A DNA stretch of 42,392 nt from a virus, in IMG/VR virus record IMGVR_UViG_3300008259_000205, positions 1 to 42,392 of that record, one strand, 5' to 3'. Below, in pieces: positions 8,228 through 16,454 of this stretch. Positions within the stretch are counted from its first letter, which is position 1; each line of letters begins with the position of its first letter. The translations under genes and the position numbers were made by a program. Under the pieces are notes generated by a model. It was not told the origin of the DNA. It saw only the letters and a program-made list of their open reading frames with translations, and ran no database searches.

Positions 8228-9361
8228 TTATGCTCTTAATTTTTTATGTAATTCTTCAATCATTCTATCTTCATTCAAAGATAATCTTCTTGCTGTTTGT
8301 ACAGCTTTTATATCTAGCTCACTACGATAATTATCGTCATCCAATATTTTATCTAACATAGTAAACAAATCTTTCTTTTGTGCAAAAAACAAACCATCGG
8401 GTTCAATTTCTCTATAACACAAAGATTCTTGATAAATCATAGGAGTTCCATTCATAAGGCAATCGGTAGCAGCAACACTCCAACCATAATTTGTTTGCCT
8501 CATTTGAATACCAACTTTACAACTTTGTAATCTTTGGTAATATTCATGCTTTGGTGATTTTGAATTATCAATCCAATTTTCAGGAGATTCACCATTCAAT
8601 TGTGGAATCCAAACAACAAAATCATTCCTACGTTGGCGATATTCTCTCATTAGTTCTAAAAACTTAGGATATCCCTTATATGCTGCTGCTCTATGGTTGA
8701 ATACGATAATATTTCGTTTACTATCAGATGGTGCTTCTACAATTTTAGATTGGTCTACACCCAAATTCCAAACCTTCAAAATACCATCTAATCTTTGAAC
8801 AAACTCTTCATTAAATGTTTCCCTTGCTTCTTCTAAAACTCTATTTTTTTGGTCCTGTGTATTTAGGTAGCAAGTATCCATTTGTGATACTCCCAATATT
8901 TCTATTGGTAACCATAACCACTTTGCCTTACCGGGTCTATTATCAGCACCATTTGATGATTTCATTTCCCACCAATGACAATATCCAACTATTTTGGTAT
9001 CCATACTTTTTTTATATCTACCAATTTGTGGCCAATCGGGCAAATGTGAGTATATAACATCATACTCAATATCTTTTAATAAGCCAATTAGTTTATCAGA
9101 TGGGAATGCCCTCTGATTCATCATATCACCAGGAATATCTATTTGATGTTGTTTTACATTTGGTAAGTTTAGTTTCTTTGTAACATTTCCCGTTGGTACT
9201 AATACATGCCAAAAATATTCACCATACTTTTCCAATGCCTTAATATGGTTATGAATAACATCAATAAAACTGTCTTTCTCAATATTAGAAGAGTTGGTGA
9301 TATTTGGAATCACCAACACCTTCCTACTATTCTTATAATCTATACTATCCCAAAACTGCAT
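8228..9361 (-). CDS. GT-B type glycosyltransferase
   Basis: This 377-residue protein looks like a GT-B fold glycosyltransferase (GT4-like). The N-terminal Rossmann half has RKVLVIPNITN and DVIYSHLPDWPQIGRYK. The C-terminal half has IIVFNHRAAAYKGYPKFLEL, then VGIQMRQTNYGWSVAATDCL and NGTPMIYQESLCYREI, a layout like the donor-sugar binding region with its conserved acidic residue. It overlaps the upstream ParB-like gene by TAATG and abuts the polymerase gene. T4 relatives glucosylate modified DNA, but DNA, virion or host surface are all possible acceptors here; the sequence does not decide. Confidence 0.7.
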   Translation of the reverse strand: MQFWDSIDYKNSRKVLVIPNITNSSNIEKDSFIDVIHNHIKALEKYGEYFWHVLVPTGNVTKKLNLPNVKQHQIDIPGDMMNQRAFPSDKLIGLLKDIEYDVIYSHLPDWPQIGRYKKSMDTKIVGYCHWWEMKSSNGADNRPGKAKWLWLPIEILGVSQMDTCYLNTQDQKNRVLEEARETFNEEFVQRLDGILKVWNLGVDQSKIVEAPSDSKRNIIVFNHRAAAYKGYPKFLELMREYRQRRNDFVVWIPQLNGESPENWIDNSKSPKHEYYQRLQSCKVGIQMRQTNYGWSVAATDCLMNGTPMIYQESLCYREIEPDGLFFAQKKDLFTMLDKILDDDNYRSELDIKAVQTARRLSLNEDRMIEELHKKLRA

Positions 9362-10548
9362 TAATCTAATTTTTCCATTTGTGCAACAACCTTATCATCA
9401 TTTATATAAACATCACCATAAACAACAACCATATTATCACTATGATTTTCTAAAACGTTTTTAATAGGTAATGTATGCCCACCCATTCCAGCAGATTTCC
9501 AATCTTTTGCTGTCAATGGTGTAAATATCAACAAAAATCTTTGAATACTTTCATCGTAAGCCATTAAAATATATTGACCTTCTCTGATACCCATACCACC
9601 TTTCCAAGAAGTAGATGCCCCATTGAAATTGGTAACTTTAATCTCAACTTTATCATCGATATCAATATGGTAGATATCAGGGTCAGTTGGGTGACCAGAT
9701 GCACATCGTACATTATGTCCTTCACTTTTTAGGACCTCACTTCCAATAGTTTCCATAAGATGGGAAATGTTTCCAGCGATAGAACCTTTTGTAAAGTCTT
9801 TATACGGAAAATAATCTTCACCATTAATTTTTACTTTCATTTCTAAAGTTGCGTGAATGGTGTTGTAAACACGATTCATCATAGCTTTAAAAAATTCAGG
9901 GGTGTATATTGTAGACCAATCTCTAGTAGGATTGTTCGATGTAACAATTGTTGGTTTGTTTCTACCAGTAGCCTCATCCCAAGCAGCTTTGATAGATATT
10001 TCAGTAGCATCAATCTTAGCAAGAAGTTCAGGCATCTTATCTTTGATATCTATGAGCTTTTTCATAGTATCTCTGGAGATTCCCAATTCTTTAAGATGGG
10101 TATTTTCTTCATTAGTACTTCTAGCTATTCCATTTTGAGTTACATATGCAGTATTCATCTGAATGAATTCATTCATCTTAACAGATGGTGTCATTTTTCT
10201 ATATATGTTTGAACTTCTAACCGCTTGTAGTGTATCATATGGATTGTTTTTAAAATCAGGGTATGGTTTATCGGTATATTCAACCCAAATATCACAACCC
10301 GCCATTATACCAGCAGCTCTACGGGTATTGCCAGCATCAACTACACCATCTTCCCATATCATAATAGGTTGTTCATTTGGACAAAGTCCTTCAGAAATTC
10401 TTATTTTATAAGATTCTGCTATCTTTTCCCTTGTTTTTAGTTCTTCTTCACTATTTGTGTATATGGTAGAATTTAAAGGGTTTTCTTTAAGCATTTTTGG
10501 GTTTACAAACATTCTACCTTTTCTTTTGGTAACTTTTAACTTTGACAT
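9361..10548 (-). CDS. ParB-domain protein with nuclease-like C-terminus
   Basis: In this 395-residue protein, residues about 10-130 form a ParB/sulfiredoxin-like domain: MFVNPKMLKENPLN, then IMIWEDGVVDAGNTRRAAGI (the GNTRRAA matches the ParB G-x-x-R-x-x-A nucleotide-binding box). A helical middle follows. The C-terminal third has GSEVLKSEGHNVRCASGHP then DIYHIDIDDKVEIKVTNF, a D-x(n)-E-x-K arrangement typical of PD-(D/E)xK nucleases. The next gene upstream, across a promoter, is a Mom-like modification gene. A nuclease that senses or complements modification state is an inference; a non-catalytic DNA-binding role is possible. Confidence 0.65.
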   Translation of the reverse strand: MSKLKVTKRKGRMFVNPKMLKENPLNSTIYTNSEEELKTREKIAESYKIRISEGLCPNEQPIMIWEDGVVDAGNTRRAAGIMAGCDIWVEYTDKPYPDFKNNPYDTLQAVRSSNIYRKMTPSVKMNEFIQMNTAYVTQNGIARSTNEENTHLKELGISRDTMKKLIDIKDKMPELLAKIDATEISIKAAWDEATGRNKPTIVTSNNPTRDWSTIYTPEFFKAMMNRVYNTIHATLEMKVKINGEDYFPYKDFTKGSIAGNISHLMETIGSEVLKSEGHNVRCASGHPTDPDIYHIDIDDKVEIKVTNFNGASTSWKGGMGIREGQYILMAYDESIQRFLLIFTPLTAKDWKSAGMGGHTLPIKNVLENHSDNMVVVYGDVYINDDKVVAQMEKLD

Positions 10549-10584
10549 AAATTTTAGGGTTTAATTTTTTAAATTGTTAATACT

Positions 10585-10616
10585 CAAATATACGAATAAT
10601 ACCCCAGTTTTCCAAA
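10585..10616 (-). promoter_or_regulatory. Bacteroidota-type promoter (P3)
   Basis: Minus-strand TTTGG (10612-10616), 20 nt, TATATTTG (10585-10592). It lies 36 bp upstream of the ParB-like gene and starts the ParB-glycosyltransferase-polymerase unit. Confidence 0.85.
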
Positions 10617-10664
10617 TAATTTGAGGTATTTTTTGTAACTGATTGATTATCAATGAGTTATATA

Positions 10665-11465
10665 TTACCAAAAATTTGCAGCCCCTTCCGGCGCTTCGTA
10701 TGTAGTTAGGTGATGTACCACTTCTGTGTTGTATGAAGCGGTGTCCTTTGGATAGGGTCTAATTTCGTGCTTTAATCGTTTCATCAAATCCTTCTTCTCT
10801 TTCTTATCTTGTGCAAGTATTTGAACATATCTATGTTTTGGTGGTTCTTCCCTTCTCCAAAACTCTTTGTATCCTTGCTTACCAATTTCCATTTGTAAGT
10901 GTGCTAAGTTACCACTACCCCATAATGAAAAAACAGTCCTACTATGAATCCATTGATATGGGTCTTTGTGTAATGATATACCCCAATTTGGCATCAATGC
11001 AATATCCGTAGATAATCCTTGATAAATCCAATTGGTAGCCTGATAGATTCCTCCTAAGTGAGCCTGTCCATTATCAGCATATGAAAGTAGAACTTTAATA
11101 TCCTTATCGTTTTCCTTTAACCATTTGAAAGATTGTCCTAATGCGTATGATTCGATATTAGAACCATAACCATCATCACAATATAAACGGGTCAATTCTA
11201 AAATGTTATCTTTGGTTAATCCTTCACAAATAGAAGTGGATGCCTTTGCTCCAACAGGAAAACCATAGATTAAACAACCTATAAGTTTATCACCATCAAA
11301 GGTATTAGCATCTTCTGATTTGTAATATATTCCGATTGCATATCTACAAGCTGTCCAAGCATGCGTATAGTGTTTCTTTACGATTATATCTTTAGCAATT
11401 GATTTTGCTATTGGTGCAACATACACTTTAGATACATCACAATAATTTTTACCTTCTACTTTCAT
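10665..11465 (-). CDS. Mom-like DNA modification protein (copy 1)
   Basis: This 266-residue protein resembles phage Mu Mom, the GNAT-fold enzyme that converts adenine to N6-carbamoylmethyl-adenine. Shared features, in order: KSIAKDIIVKKHYTHAW near residue 17, LIGCLIYGFPVG, ILELTRLYCDDGYGSNIES (Mom has LELNR...NSES), an amphipathic SFKWLKEN helix, VLLSYADNGQAHLGGIYQAT and NWIYQG (Mom has SFAD..GDGTIYRA). It is paralogous over most of its length to the protein at 12207-12980. Its ATG overlaps the upstream stop as ATGA. The exact modification cannot be read from sequence. Confidence 0.8.
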   Translation of the reverse strand: MKVEGKNYCDVSKVYVAPIAKSIAKDIIVKKHYTHAWTACRYAIGIYYKSEDANTFDGDKLIGCLIYGFPVGAKASTSICEGLTKDNILELTRLYCDDGYGSNIESYALGQSFKWLKENDKDIKVLLSYADNGQAHLGGIYQATNWIYQGLSTDIALMPNWGISLHKDPYQWIHSRTVFSLWGSGNLAHLQMEIGKQGYKEFWRREEPPKHRYVQILAQDKKEKKDLMKRLKHEIRPYPKDTASYNTEVVHHLTTYEAPEGAANFW

Positions 11466-11821
11466 ACTAAATCTTTAATCTTAATTAAGAATCCAAGTGA
11501 TGTATTATTATCACCACCTTTTACACCCATCCTAGCTTTCTTATCTTTTACCAATTGTTCAATCTTTCTTTTTAACTCATCGGTTTCGATTACAATTGCT
11601 TGCTTTTCTGATATTTTGTAAACCCAATAATCAGCTTGGGTAGTTCTTATTCCAGATGGTTTACCCCTACTTTCATATTCAATATAAACGTTACCGGTTT
11701 TCTGACTCATTCTATCTGATTTAACTTCGAATTTGGAGTTACTAACTATATTATGAAACCAGCTTTCGCCTTCCACAATACCATATTCCAAATCATATCT
11801 AAAATCAGAGTTGTAATTCAT
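11462..11821 (-). CDS. Small PD-(D/E)xK nuclease-like protein
   Basis: From the ATG at 11821 (MNYNSDFRYDLEYG) this encodes 119 residues. The core SKFEVKSDRM followed by GNVYIEYESRGKPSGIRTTQ and ADYWVY matches a recurring phage PD-(D/E)xK fold (D/E-x-K in FEVKSD, then a second acidic strand). I chose the ATG that overlaps the previous stop as TAATG rather than the TTG two codons earlier. It overlaps the downstream Mom-like gene as ATGA, so three genes here are translationally chained. It could be a resolvase-like or restriction-type nuclease; activity is unproven. Confidence 0.6.
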   Translation of the reverse strand: MNYNSDFRYDLEYGIVEGESWFHNIVSNSKFEVKSDRMSQKTGNVYIEYESRGKPSGIRTTQADYWVYKISEKQAIVIETDELKRKIEQLVKDKKARMGVKGGDNNTSLGFLIKIKDLV

Positions 11822-12186
11822 TACCAATAACCTTTATCTTCTTTTAATTTAACTTTTTTAGCAGTAGGTTTAGTTTGTTTTTTTGTTTCAACCTTAGTTT
11901 CTACTTTGGTTGTTTCTTTTTTAGCCTTAGCTTTTTTTCGTTTTTCATCCAACTTAGCAAAAGCATCATGCAATTGACCAATTTTACCTTTTTTCTCTAA
12001 TGCAGCTTTTTTCTGCATTTCTTTGAACATTTTATCATATCCCGGTGGATATTTTTGCTCAACTGATATAGGTCCATTTGTGGTCCTATCTAAATCATAT
12101 TTCCATATCGATTCCCCGCCATCATCATCTTTATAAACTATTTGAAATTTGCGTGGTTTTTCTGGTGGTGTTTTTGATACTGCCAT
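11821..12186 (-). CDS. Basic-tailed hypothetical protein
   Basis: This is a 121-residue protein with a structured N-terminal half (FQIVYKDDDGGESIWKYDL, then EQKYPPGYDKMFKEMQK) and a lysine-rich, low-complexity tail from about residue 75 that repeats KVETK units, ending in KEDKGYW. The tail would bind nucleic acid or be disordered. It has its own promoter 8 bp before the ATG, so the mRNA would be nearly leaderless. Located between the two Mom-like genes and coupled to the PD-(D/E)xK-like gene. Not recognised as a known family. Confidence 0.6.
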   Translation of the reverse strand: MAVSKTPPEKPRKFQIVYKDDDGGESIWKYDLDRTTNGPISVEQKYPPGYDKMFKEMQKKAALEKKGKIGQLHDAFAKLDEKRKKAKAKKETTKVETKVETKKQTKPTAKKVKLKEDKGYW

Positions 12187-12193
12187 AATAATA

Positions 12194-12225
12194 CAAATAT
12201 ACTAATTTATTCTGATAATTCCAAA
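12194..12225 (-). promoter_or_regulatory. Bacteroidota-type promoter (P4)
   Basis: Minus-strand TTTGG (12221-12225), 20 nt, TATATTTG (12194-12201). The -33 box sits inside the end of the upstream Mom-like gene, giving the second half of the modification cluster its own promoter. Confidence 0.8.
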
Positions 12226-12980
12226 TTTATCGGCTCCATTTTATGAACCTCATCTATAATATCCAATTCTATCTTTGGATATGGGAACACCTCATGTTTA
12301 AGCGATTTTAAGAGGGTCTTACGTTGCTTCTTATCCTTTGTTAGAATATACACATATCGATGCTTACGGGGTTCTCTCTTAATCCAGAATGGGCTCGTAA
12401 CCATTGTCTGAATTATCTTCGGGTCATTCGTTCCGTATTTTACATAGGATGTCCGAGAATGATGCCACTCATCATCTTCGTTCCATTTAAAACTCCAACT
12501 ATCACTCCAACGAATTTTGTTACCTTGATATATCCAATTAGTAGCTTGATATACCGTTCCCAAGTGTCCAGCATTTGGGTCTGAATATGATATAAGGGCT
12601 TTTATATGTGGTGCGTTTTCTCTTAACCAATTAAATGTTTGCCCAACAAACCAACTTTCAATGTTACTACCATACCCATCAAATACAAACAGGCGAGTCA
12701 ATTCCAAAACTTCAGTTCTACCTAACATTTCAGAAATTGATGCGCCTGCATTTCTACCAACCGGGTCACCATAGCAAGCTACCCCAATTAGTTGTTCGTT
12801 TACACCACTAAAAAAAGAATGCTCTTCATCAGATAAATAAAACAAACCTATTGCATAGGATACCTTTGTCCATATTCCACTGTAGTGGTTGTTGACAATA
12901 ATATCCTTAGCAATACTTTTGTTTATTTCTCTTACAGAAAGTTTTGATATATCGCAATATAGTTTTCCTTCTACTTTCAT
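12207..12980 (-). CDS. Mom-like DNA modification protein (copy 2)
   Basis: This 257-residue protein is a diverged paralogue of the one at 10665-11465. The shared opening is MKVEGKLYCDISKL (copy 1: MKVEGKNYCDVSKV), then IAKDIIVNNHYSGIW, LIGVACYGDPVG, VLELTRLFVFDGYGSNIES, ALISYSDPNAGHLGTVYQAT and NWIYQG, and the end RKHRYVYILTKDKKQRK. These are the Mom-type GNAT motifs. Between LFY and LIGV it carries a few extra residues. Two diverged copies suggest different substrates, partners or sequence contexts rather than simple dosage. Its ATG overlaps the upstream HTH gene stop as ATGA. Confidence 0.8.
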   Translation of the reverse strand: MKVEGKLYCDISKLSVREINKSIAKDIIVNNHYSGIWTKVSYAIGLFYLSDEEHSFFSGVNEQLIGVACYGDPVGRNAGASISEMLGRTEVLELTRLFVFDGYGSNIESWFVGQTFNWLRENAPHIKALISYSDPNAGHLGTVYQATNWIYQGNKIRWSDSWSFKWNEDDEWHHSRTSYVKYGTNDPKIIQTMVTSPFWIKREPRKHRYVYILTKDKKQRKTLLKSLKHEVFPYPKIELDIIDEVHKMEPINLELSE

Positions 12981-13180
12981 AAGCTACCAGACCAAAATTC
13001 ATTTAGATGTGACCAAGTTTTACGTTGGATTATCTTCATTACATTGGCCGGTGATACCTTATGATTTCGAGCTATCACCTTTACATTTCGGTGACCCATA
13101 CTCCACAACTTTCTGATGCTTAGAACTTGGTCATCTGTCAACTTTGCAGCTGGATGAGATTGTCCTCTTAAAATAGCCAT
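12977..13180 (-). CDS. Small helix-turn-helix protein
   Basis: This 67-residue protein is dominated by one HTH unit: AAKLTDDQVLSIRKLW, then VKVIARNHKVSPANVMKIIQ and RKTWSHL. This is the DNA-binding module commonly attached to phage HNH/homing endonucleases, here without any nuclease domain. It starts the Mom-like cluster and overlaps the next gene as ATGA, so it could regulate the cluster or be a homing-endonuclease remnant that has been kept as a DNA-binding protein. Confidence 0.65.
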   Translation of the reverse strand: MAILRGQSHPAAKLTDDQVLSIRKLWSMGHRNVKVIARNHKVSPANVMKIIQRKTWSHLNEFWSGSL

Positions 13181-13206
13181 GTAACCTTTATTTTGTTTTT
13201 TTTATT

Positions 13207-13470
13207 TTATTTTATATTTTCGTTAATAGAATTTATATAAGCCAATTTTGATTGAAGTCCAGTAAATCTGTCAACTTCTTTTCCATCTTTTACAATCACC
13301 ACAGTTGGTACTGAACGAATTCCGTATTCCGTAGCTGCTTCATAATCCGTATCAACATCATGCTCTACAAATGTAACATTTGAAAATTGAGATTTCACAT
13401 CTTCAAAAATTGGTTTTAAAGCCCTACAAGGACCACACCAAGCTGCTGAGAATTTTTTTACTTCTATCAT
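13207..13470 (-). CDS. trx: Thioredoxin
   Basis: This is a compact 87-residue thioredoxin with the redox site AAWCGPCRALKP near residues 9-20 and the cis-proline loop SVPTVVIVKDG. It is directly downstream of nrdA (23 bp), so its obvious job is to re-reduce the C-terminal cysteine pair of NrdA after each turnover. It is shorter than cellular thioredoxins (about 105), lacking the first strand. Confidence 0.93.
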   Translation of the reverse strand: MIEVKKFSAAWCGPCRALKPIFEDVKSQFSNVTFVEHDVDTDYEAATEYGIRSVPTVVIVKDGKEVDRFTGLQSKLAYINSINENIK

Positions 13471-13493
13471 TTTATTCTATTTTTTATTTTAAA

Positions 13494-15272
13494 TTATCCA
13501 TCACAAGAAACACAATCAGGGTCCATTGCTTTTGCTGCAATATCACCTCTTAATACAGATTCCGTTCTCATATAATAAAGTGTTTTCACACCTTGCTTCC
13601 AAGCTTCCATTGTAACTTGATTAATCCACTTTGGTTCAGCGCTTGCTGGAAATGCTAAATTTAAAGATACCGATTGGTCAATGTATTGTTGTCTTACACC
13701 GGCTTGTCTAACCAAATCTAATTGATTAATTTCTTTAAATGTTTTAAATACATCTTTAATTGAATAACATTTGTGCTTTGTTTCTCCAGCAACTTCATTA
13801 CATTCAACCAATTTACCATCTACAAAACACCACTCATCTAAGAAATCCAATCCCTGAATAGAACCCCCATCTGCTAAAATCTGGTCCCAAACATCTTTGG
13901 TATTCTTACTCATCTTTTTTAAGATTTTTTCAAGTTCAGGATTCTTACGAATGAATGTTCCTTTAGCGGTTTGTTCGGTAAATACGTTAGCTGCCCAAGG
14001 TTCAATACCAGCAGATACGTTACCACTCAACTTTGAGTTTGATACCGTTGGAGCGATAGCACGAAGGTGAGTATTTCTCATTCCAAAATCTCTACACCAT
14101 AGTGGTTCTCCTAATTCAGAAGCCATATCTCTACTTGCTCTTTCAGATTCAATCTTCATTTGAGAGAAAATCTTACGAGTTTCAAATTGAGCTTGTAATC
14201 CTTCAAATGGTAATCCTCTTTGTTGTAAGTAAGTATGCCATCCCAATACACCAAGCCCCAATGCTCTACCTCTTTCTGCTGAACGAACTGCGTTTTCGAA
14301 TCCTTTCATATTCTTAGCTCTTTGGATGTATTCTTCCAATACACCATCTAAAAACCATGTAGCAGTATAAACTAAATCAGTATCTTTCCACTCATCGTAT
14401 TTTGCTAAGTTTAGTGAACTTAGGCAACAAACGAATGAGTGTTGTTCATCAGTATGTAGTACAATCTCTGAACATATATTAGTCATATGAACTTTCAAAC
14501 CATTCTTCTTATACATTTCAGGATTTGCTTTGTTCACATTTCCTTTATACATAATGTATGGTTCACCAGTTGCTTTTCTTTTTTGTAATAGTTTACCCCA
14601 CTTTCTACGAGCTTCTGGGTCACCATCTTCTAATTTTCTCATAAATTTATCACTAACTACAACACATTGATGTAAGTTAAGTGATTGACGATTAACATCT
14701 CCTTTTGGTTCTCTAATCTCTAACCAATCTTCAAAATCTTTATGTTCGATTTTAATGTTAACCGATGCTGCTCCTCTACGAACACTTCCTTGATTTGTAG
14801 CAAGAATAGTTGAGTCATAGATTTTAACAAAAGGAACAACACCATCAGATGTACCATTTCCCGTAATTTTACTACCAGCTGGTCTAATCATGTTGATACC
14901 AATACCAACACCACCACCATGCTTTGCCAACAACATTAATTCTAAATTCTTAGAACCAATTTCAAATATACTATCACCAACATCAATACCAAAGCATGAA
15001 ATTGGTAATCCTCTATCAGTTCCAGTGTTTGATAATACAGGTGTGGCTAAATTCAACCAACCTTTCCAAATGTAATCAAAAAACTTTGAAGCAAGATGTG
15101 GTTTACCCAATCTCTTAGCTACAGTTGTAGCAACTCTCCAATATGCATCTTTTGGTTTTTCACCGGCCTGTAAATACCCTTTTGAAATTGTTTTTACATA
15201 TATCTCCGTATTACCCCATTCAGGAAAATCAACGCCGATTTCCCAATCTAGCTCTTCGCCATAATTCTTCAT
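13494..15272 (-). CDS. nrdA: Ribonucleotide reductase large subunit
   Basis: This 592-residue class I alpha subunit reduces ribonucleoside diphosphates. Visible sites: LPISCFGIDVGD (first active-site Cys), NICSEIVL (the N-x-C-x-E radical/catalytic triad), CCLSSLNL (partner Cys), SAGIEPWAANVF, FPASAEPKW and LYYMRTES (radical-transfer tyrosines), and the C-terminal CVSCDG redox pair. It starts at EELDWEIGVDFPEWGN and so lacks the roughly 90-residue ATP-cone, as seen in several phage enzymes; dATP feedback inhibition through that cone should be absent. Lies between nrdB and thioredoxin. Confidence 0.95.
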   Translation of the reverse strand: MKNYGEELDWEIGVDFPEWGNTEIYVKTISKGYLQAGEKPKDAYWRVATTVAKRLGKPHLASKFFDYIWKGWLNLATPVLSNTGTDRGLPISCFGIDVGDSIFEIGSKNLELMLLAKHGGGVGIGINMIRPAGSKITGNGTSDGVVPFVKIYDSTILATNQGSVRRGAASVNIKIEHKDFEDWLEIREPKGDVNRQSLNLHQCVVVSDKFMRKLEDGDPEARRKWGKLLQKRKATGEPYIMYKGNVNKANPEMYKKNGLKVHMTNICSEIVLHTDEQHSFVCCLSSLNLAKYDEWKDTDLVYTATWFLDGVLEEYIQRAKNMKGFENAVRSAERGRALGLGVLGWHTYLQQRGLPFEGLQAQFETRKIFSQMKIESERASRDMASELGEPLWCRDFGMRNTHLRAIAPTVSNSKLSGNVSAGIEPWAANVFTEQTAKGTFIRKNPELEKILKKMSKNTKDVWDQILADGGSIQGLDFLDEWCFVDGKLVECNEVAGETKHKCYSIKDVFKTFKEINQLDLVRQAGVRQQYIDQSVSLNLAFPASAEPKWINQVTMEAWKQGVKTLYYMRTESVLRGDIAAKAMDPDCVSCDG

Positions 15273-15291
15273 AAACTATTAAATTTCTATA

Positions 15292-16305
15292 TTAAAATAA
15301 ATCAGACCAATCTTCACCTTCATTTGCTTTTGAATAATCGGTAGGTCTAATAGCAAAGAAATCAGTATGTGTAACACCACCTGTGAGATGATAAAACCAA
15401 TCTAATTCAGATGCTTTCTTTTCGTTAAATTCAAAGTAATCATCACCACCCTTAATTGGGTTGTATCCTAACTCTCCTAATTTCTCATTAACTCTTTTTG
15501 TAATGAATTCTTTTAGGTCATTCTTTTTAAGATTTTCCAAATCACCCATTTCAAAAATCTTGTCAATAAATTTGTGTTCCAAATCTCTAATGATTTCAGC
15601 TGCTTTGTAAATATCAGCTTTTGCTTCCTCTAATAATTCAGGAAACTCATCACACATATGTCTGAACAATTGACATCCCATTTTAGAATGTAGGGATTCA
15701 TCTCTCACACTCCATTTCATTTGCTGTCCAATTCCTTTTAATAAGTTTCTCATTTGGAAACTATAAAGAACTGCAAATGATGAGTATAATGCTACACCTT
15801 CAGCAAATGCCGAAAAGATAGCAAGTGAACGAGCAACCTCAACTCTAGCTTTGTGATTAGTATCCAAATCTTTTGGAGTCCAATCAGCCGTTGTGTTAGT
15901 TAGTAGTTCAAATCTTTCTTTCATAACTTCATCATGCATAAAACCTGCGAAGTCATCTAATCCTAATGTTTCATTAAGATACGAATATGCTACTGAATGT
16001 ATTGTTTCTTGAGAACCAAATGCCATTGCCATTTGTCTAATCTCATGCTTTGGAAACCATTTGGTAACCATACCAGTCCAATAATCCGATACTGCACATT
16101 CGGTTTGAGCAAAACCCAATAGGATGTTACCTACTAAGTGCTTCTCTTCTTTTGTTAAATTTTCATTCCAATCCTTTACATCACCTTGCATTGGTATTTC
16201 GGTATGTAACCAAAATGCTTGCATTTGTTTCAACCAACCTTCATTATAGTAGTCTGGGTATTCAAATGGTTTAAAGGGAATTCTTTCGGTAAATAATTTG
16301 CTCAT
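15292..16305 (-). CDS. nrdB: Ribonucleotide reductase small subunit
   Basis: This 337-residue class I beta subunit houses the diiron-tyrosyl radical (or related) cofactor. Metal-ligand stretches are present in order: QTECAVSDYW, GSQETIHSVAYSYL (E-x-x-H), FAEGVALYSSF and RDESLHSKMGCQLF (E-x-x-H). The C-terminus ANEGEDWSDLF is the usual acidic/aromatic tail that docks on NrdA. An RTATTTAT-type octamer lies 30 nt upstream of the ATG, after a hairpin that ends the preceding unit. Confidence 0.95.
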   Translation of the reverse strand: MSKLFTERIPFKPFEYPDYYNEGWLKQMQAFWLHTEIPMQGDVKDWNENLTKEEKHLVGNILLGFAQTECAVSDYWTGMVTKWFPKHEIRQMAMAFGSQETIHSVAYSYLNETLGLDDFAGFMHDEVMKERFELLTNTTADWTPKDLDTNHKARVEVARSLAIFSAFAEGVALYSSFAVLYSFQMRNLLKGIGQQMKWSVRDESLHSKMGCQLFRHMCDEFPELLEEAKADIYKAAEIIRDLEHKFIDKIFEMGDLENLKKNDLKEFITKRVNEKLGELGYNPIKGGDDYFEFNEKKASELDWFYHLTGGVTHTDFFAIRPTDYSKANEGEDWSDLF

Positions 16306-16335
16306 ATTGTAATCCTATTAGATGTTTTGGTTTAA

Positions 16336-16343
16336 ATAAATAC
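16336..16343 (-). promoter_or_regulatory. RTATTTAT octamer before nrdB
   Basis: The minus strand reads GTATTTAT 30 nt before the nrdB ATG. It matches the octamer found before structural and lysis genes elsewhere in the window and is a candidate middle/late promoter core. The 16306-16454 gap also holds an 18-codon ATG-initiated reading frame (about 16382-16326), which I do not call as a gene. Confidence 0.4.
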
Positions 16344-16454
16344 AATCAACTCTCCAAAAGAAAATGGAAATGCAGAACTTTTTGAAAAGTTTTTTTTGCC
16401 ATTATATAAGGATATATGTATAAGTTTATTTTAATGTTTTTTGTGTATCAAATA

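Noticed and set aside
8092-8361. Plus-strand open frames inside minus-strand genes (for example here and at 5172-5582, 38843-39496)
   Set aside because: They lie wholly inside strong minus-strand genes, show no family motifs and their composition is that of the complement of the real frames.
16326-16382. 18-codon ATG frame upstream of nrdB
   Set aside because: Very short, no family features, and lies in a leader with the octamer; could be a leader peptide but nothing supports it.
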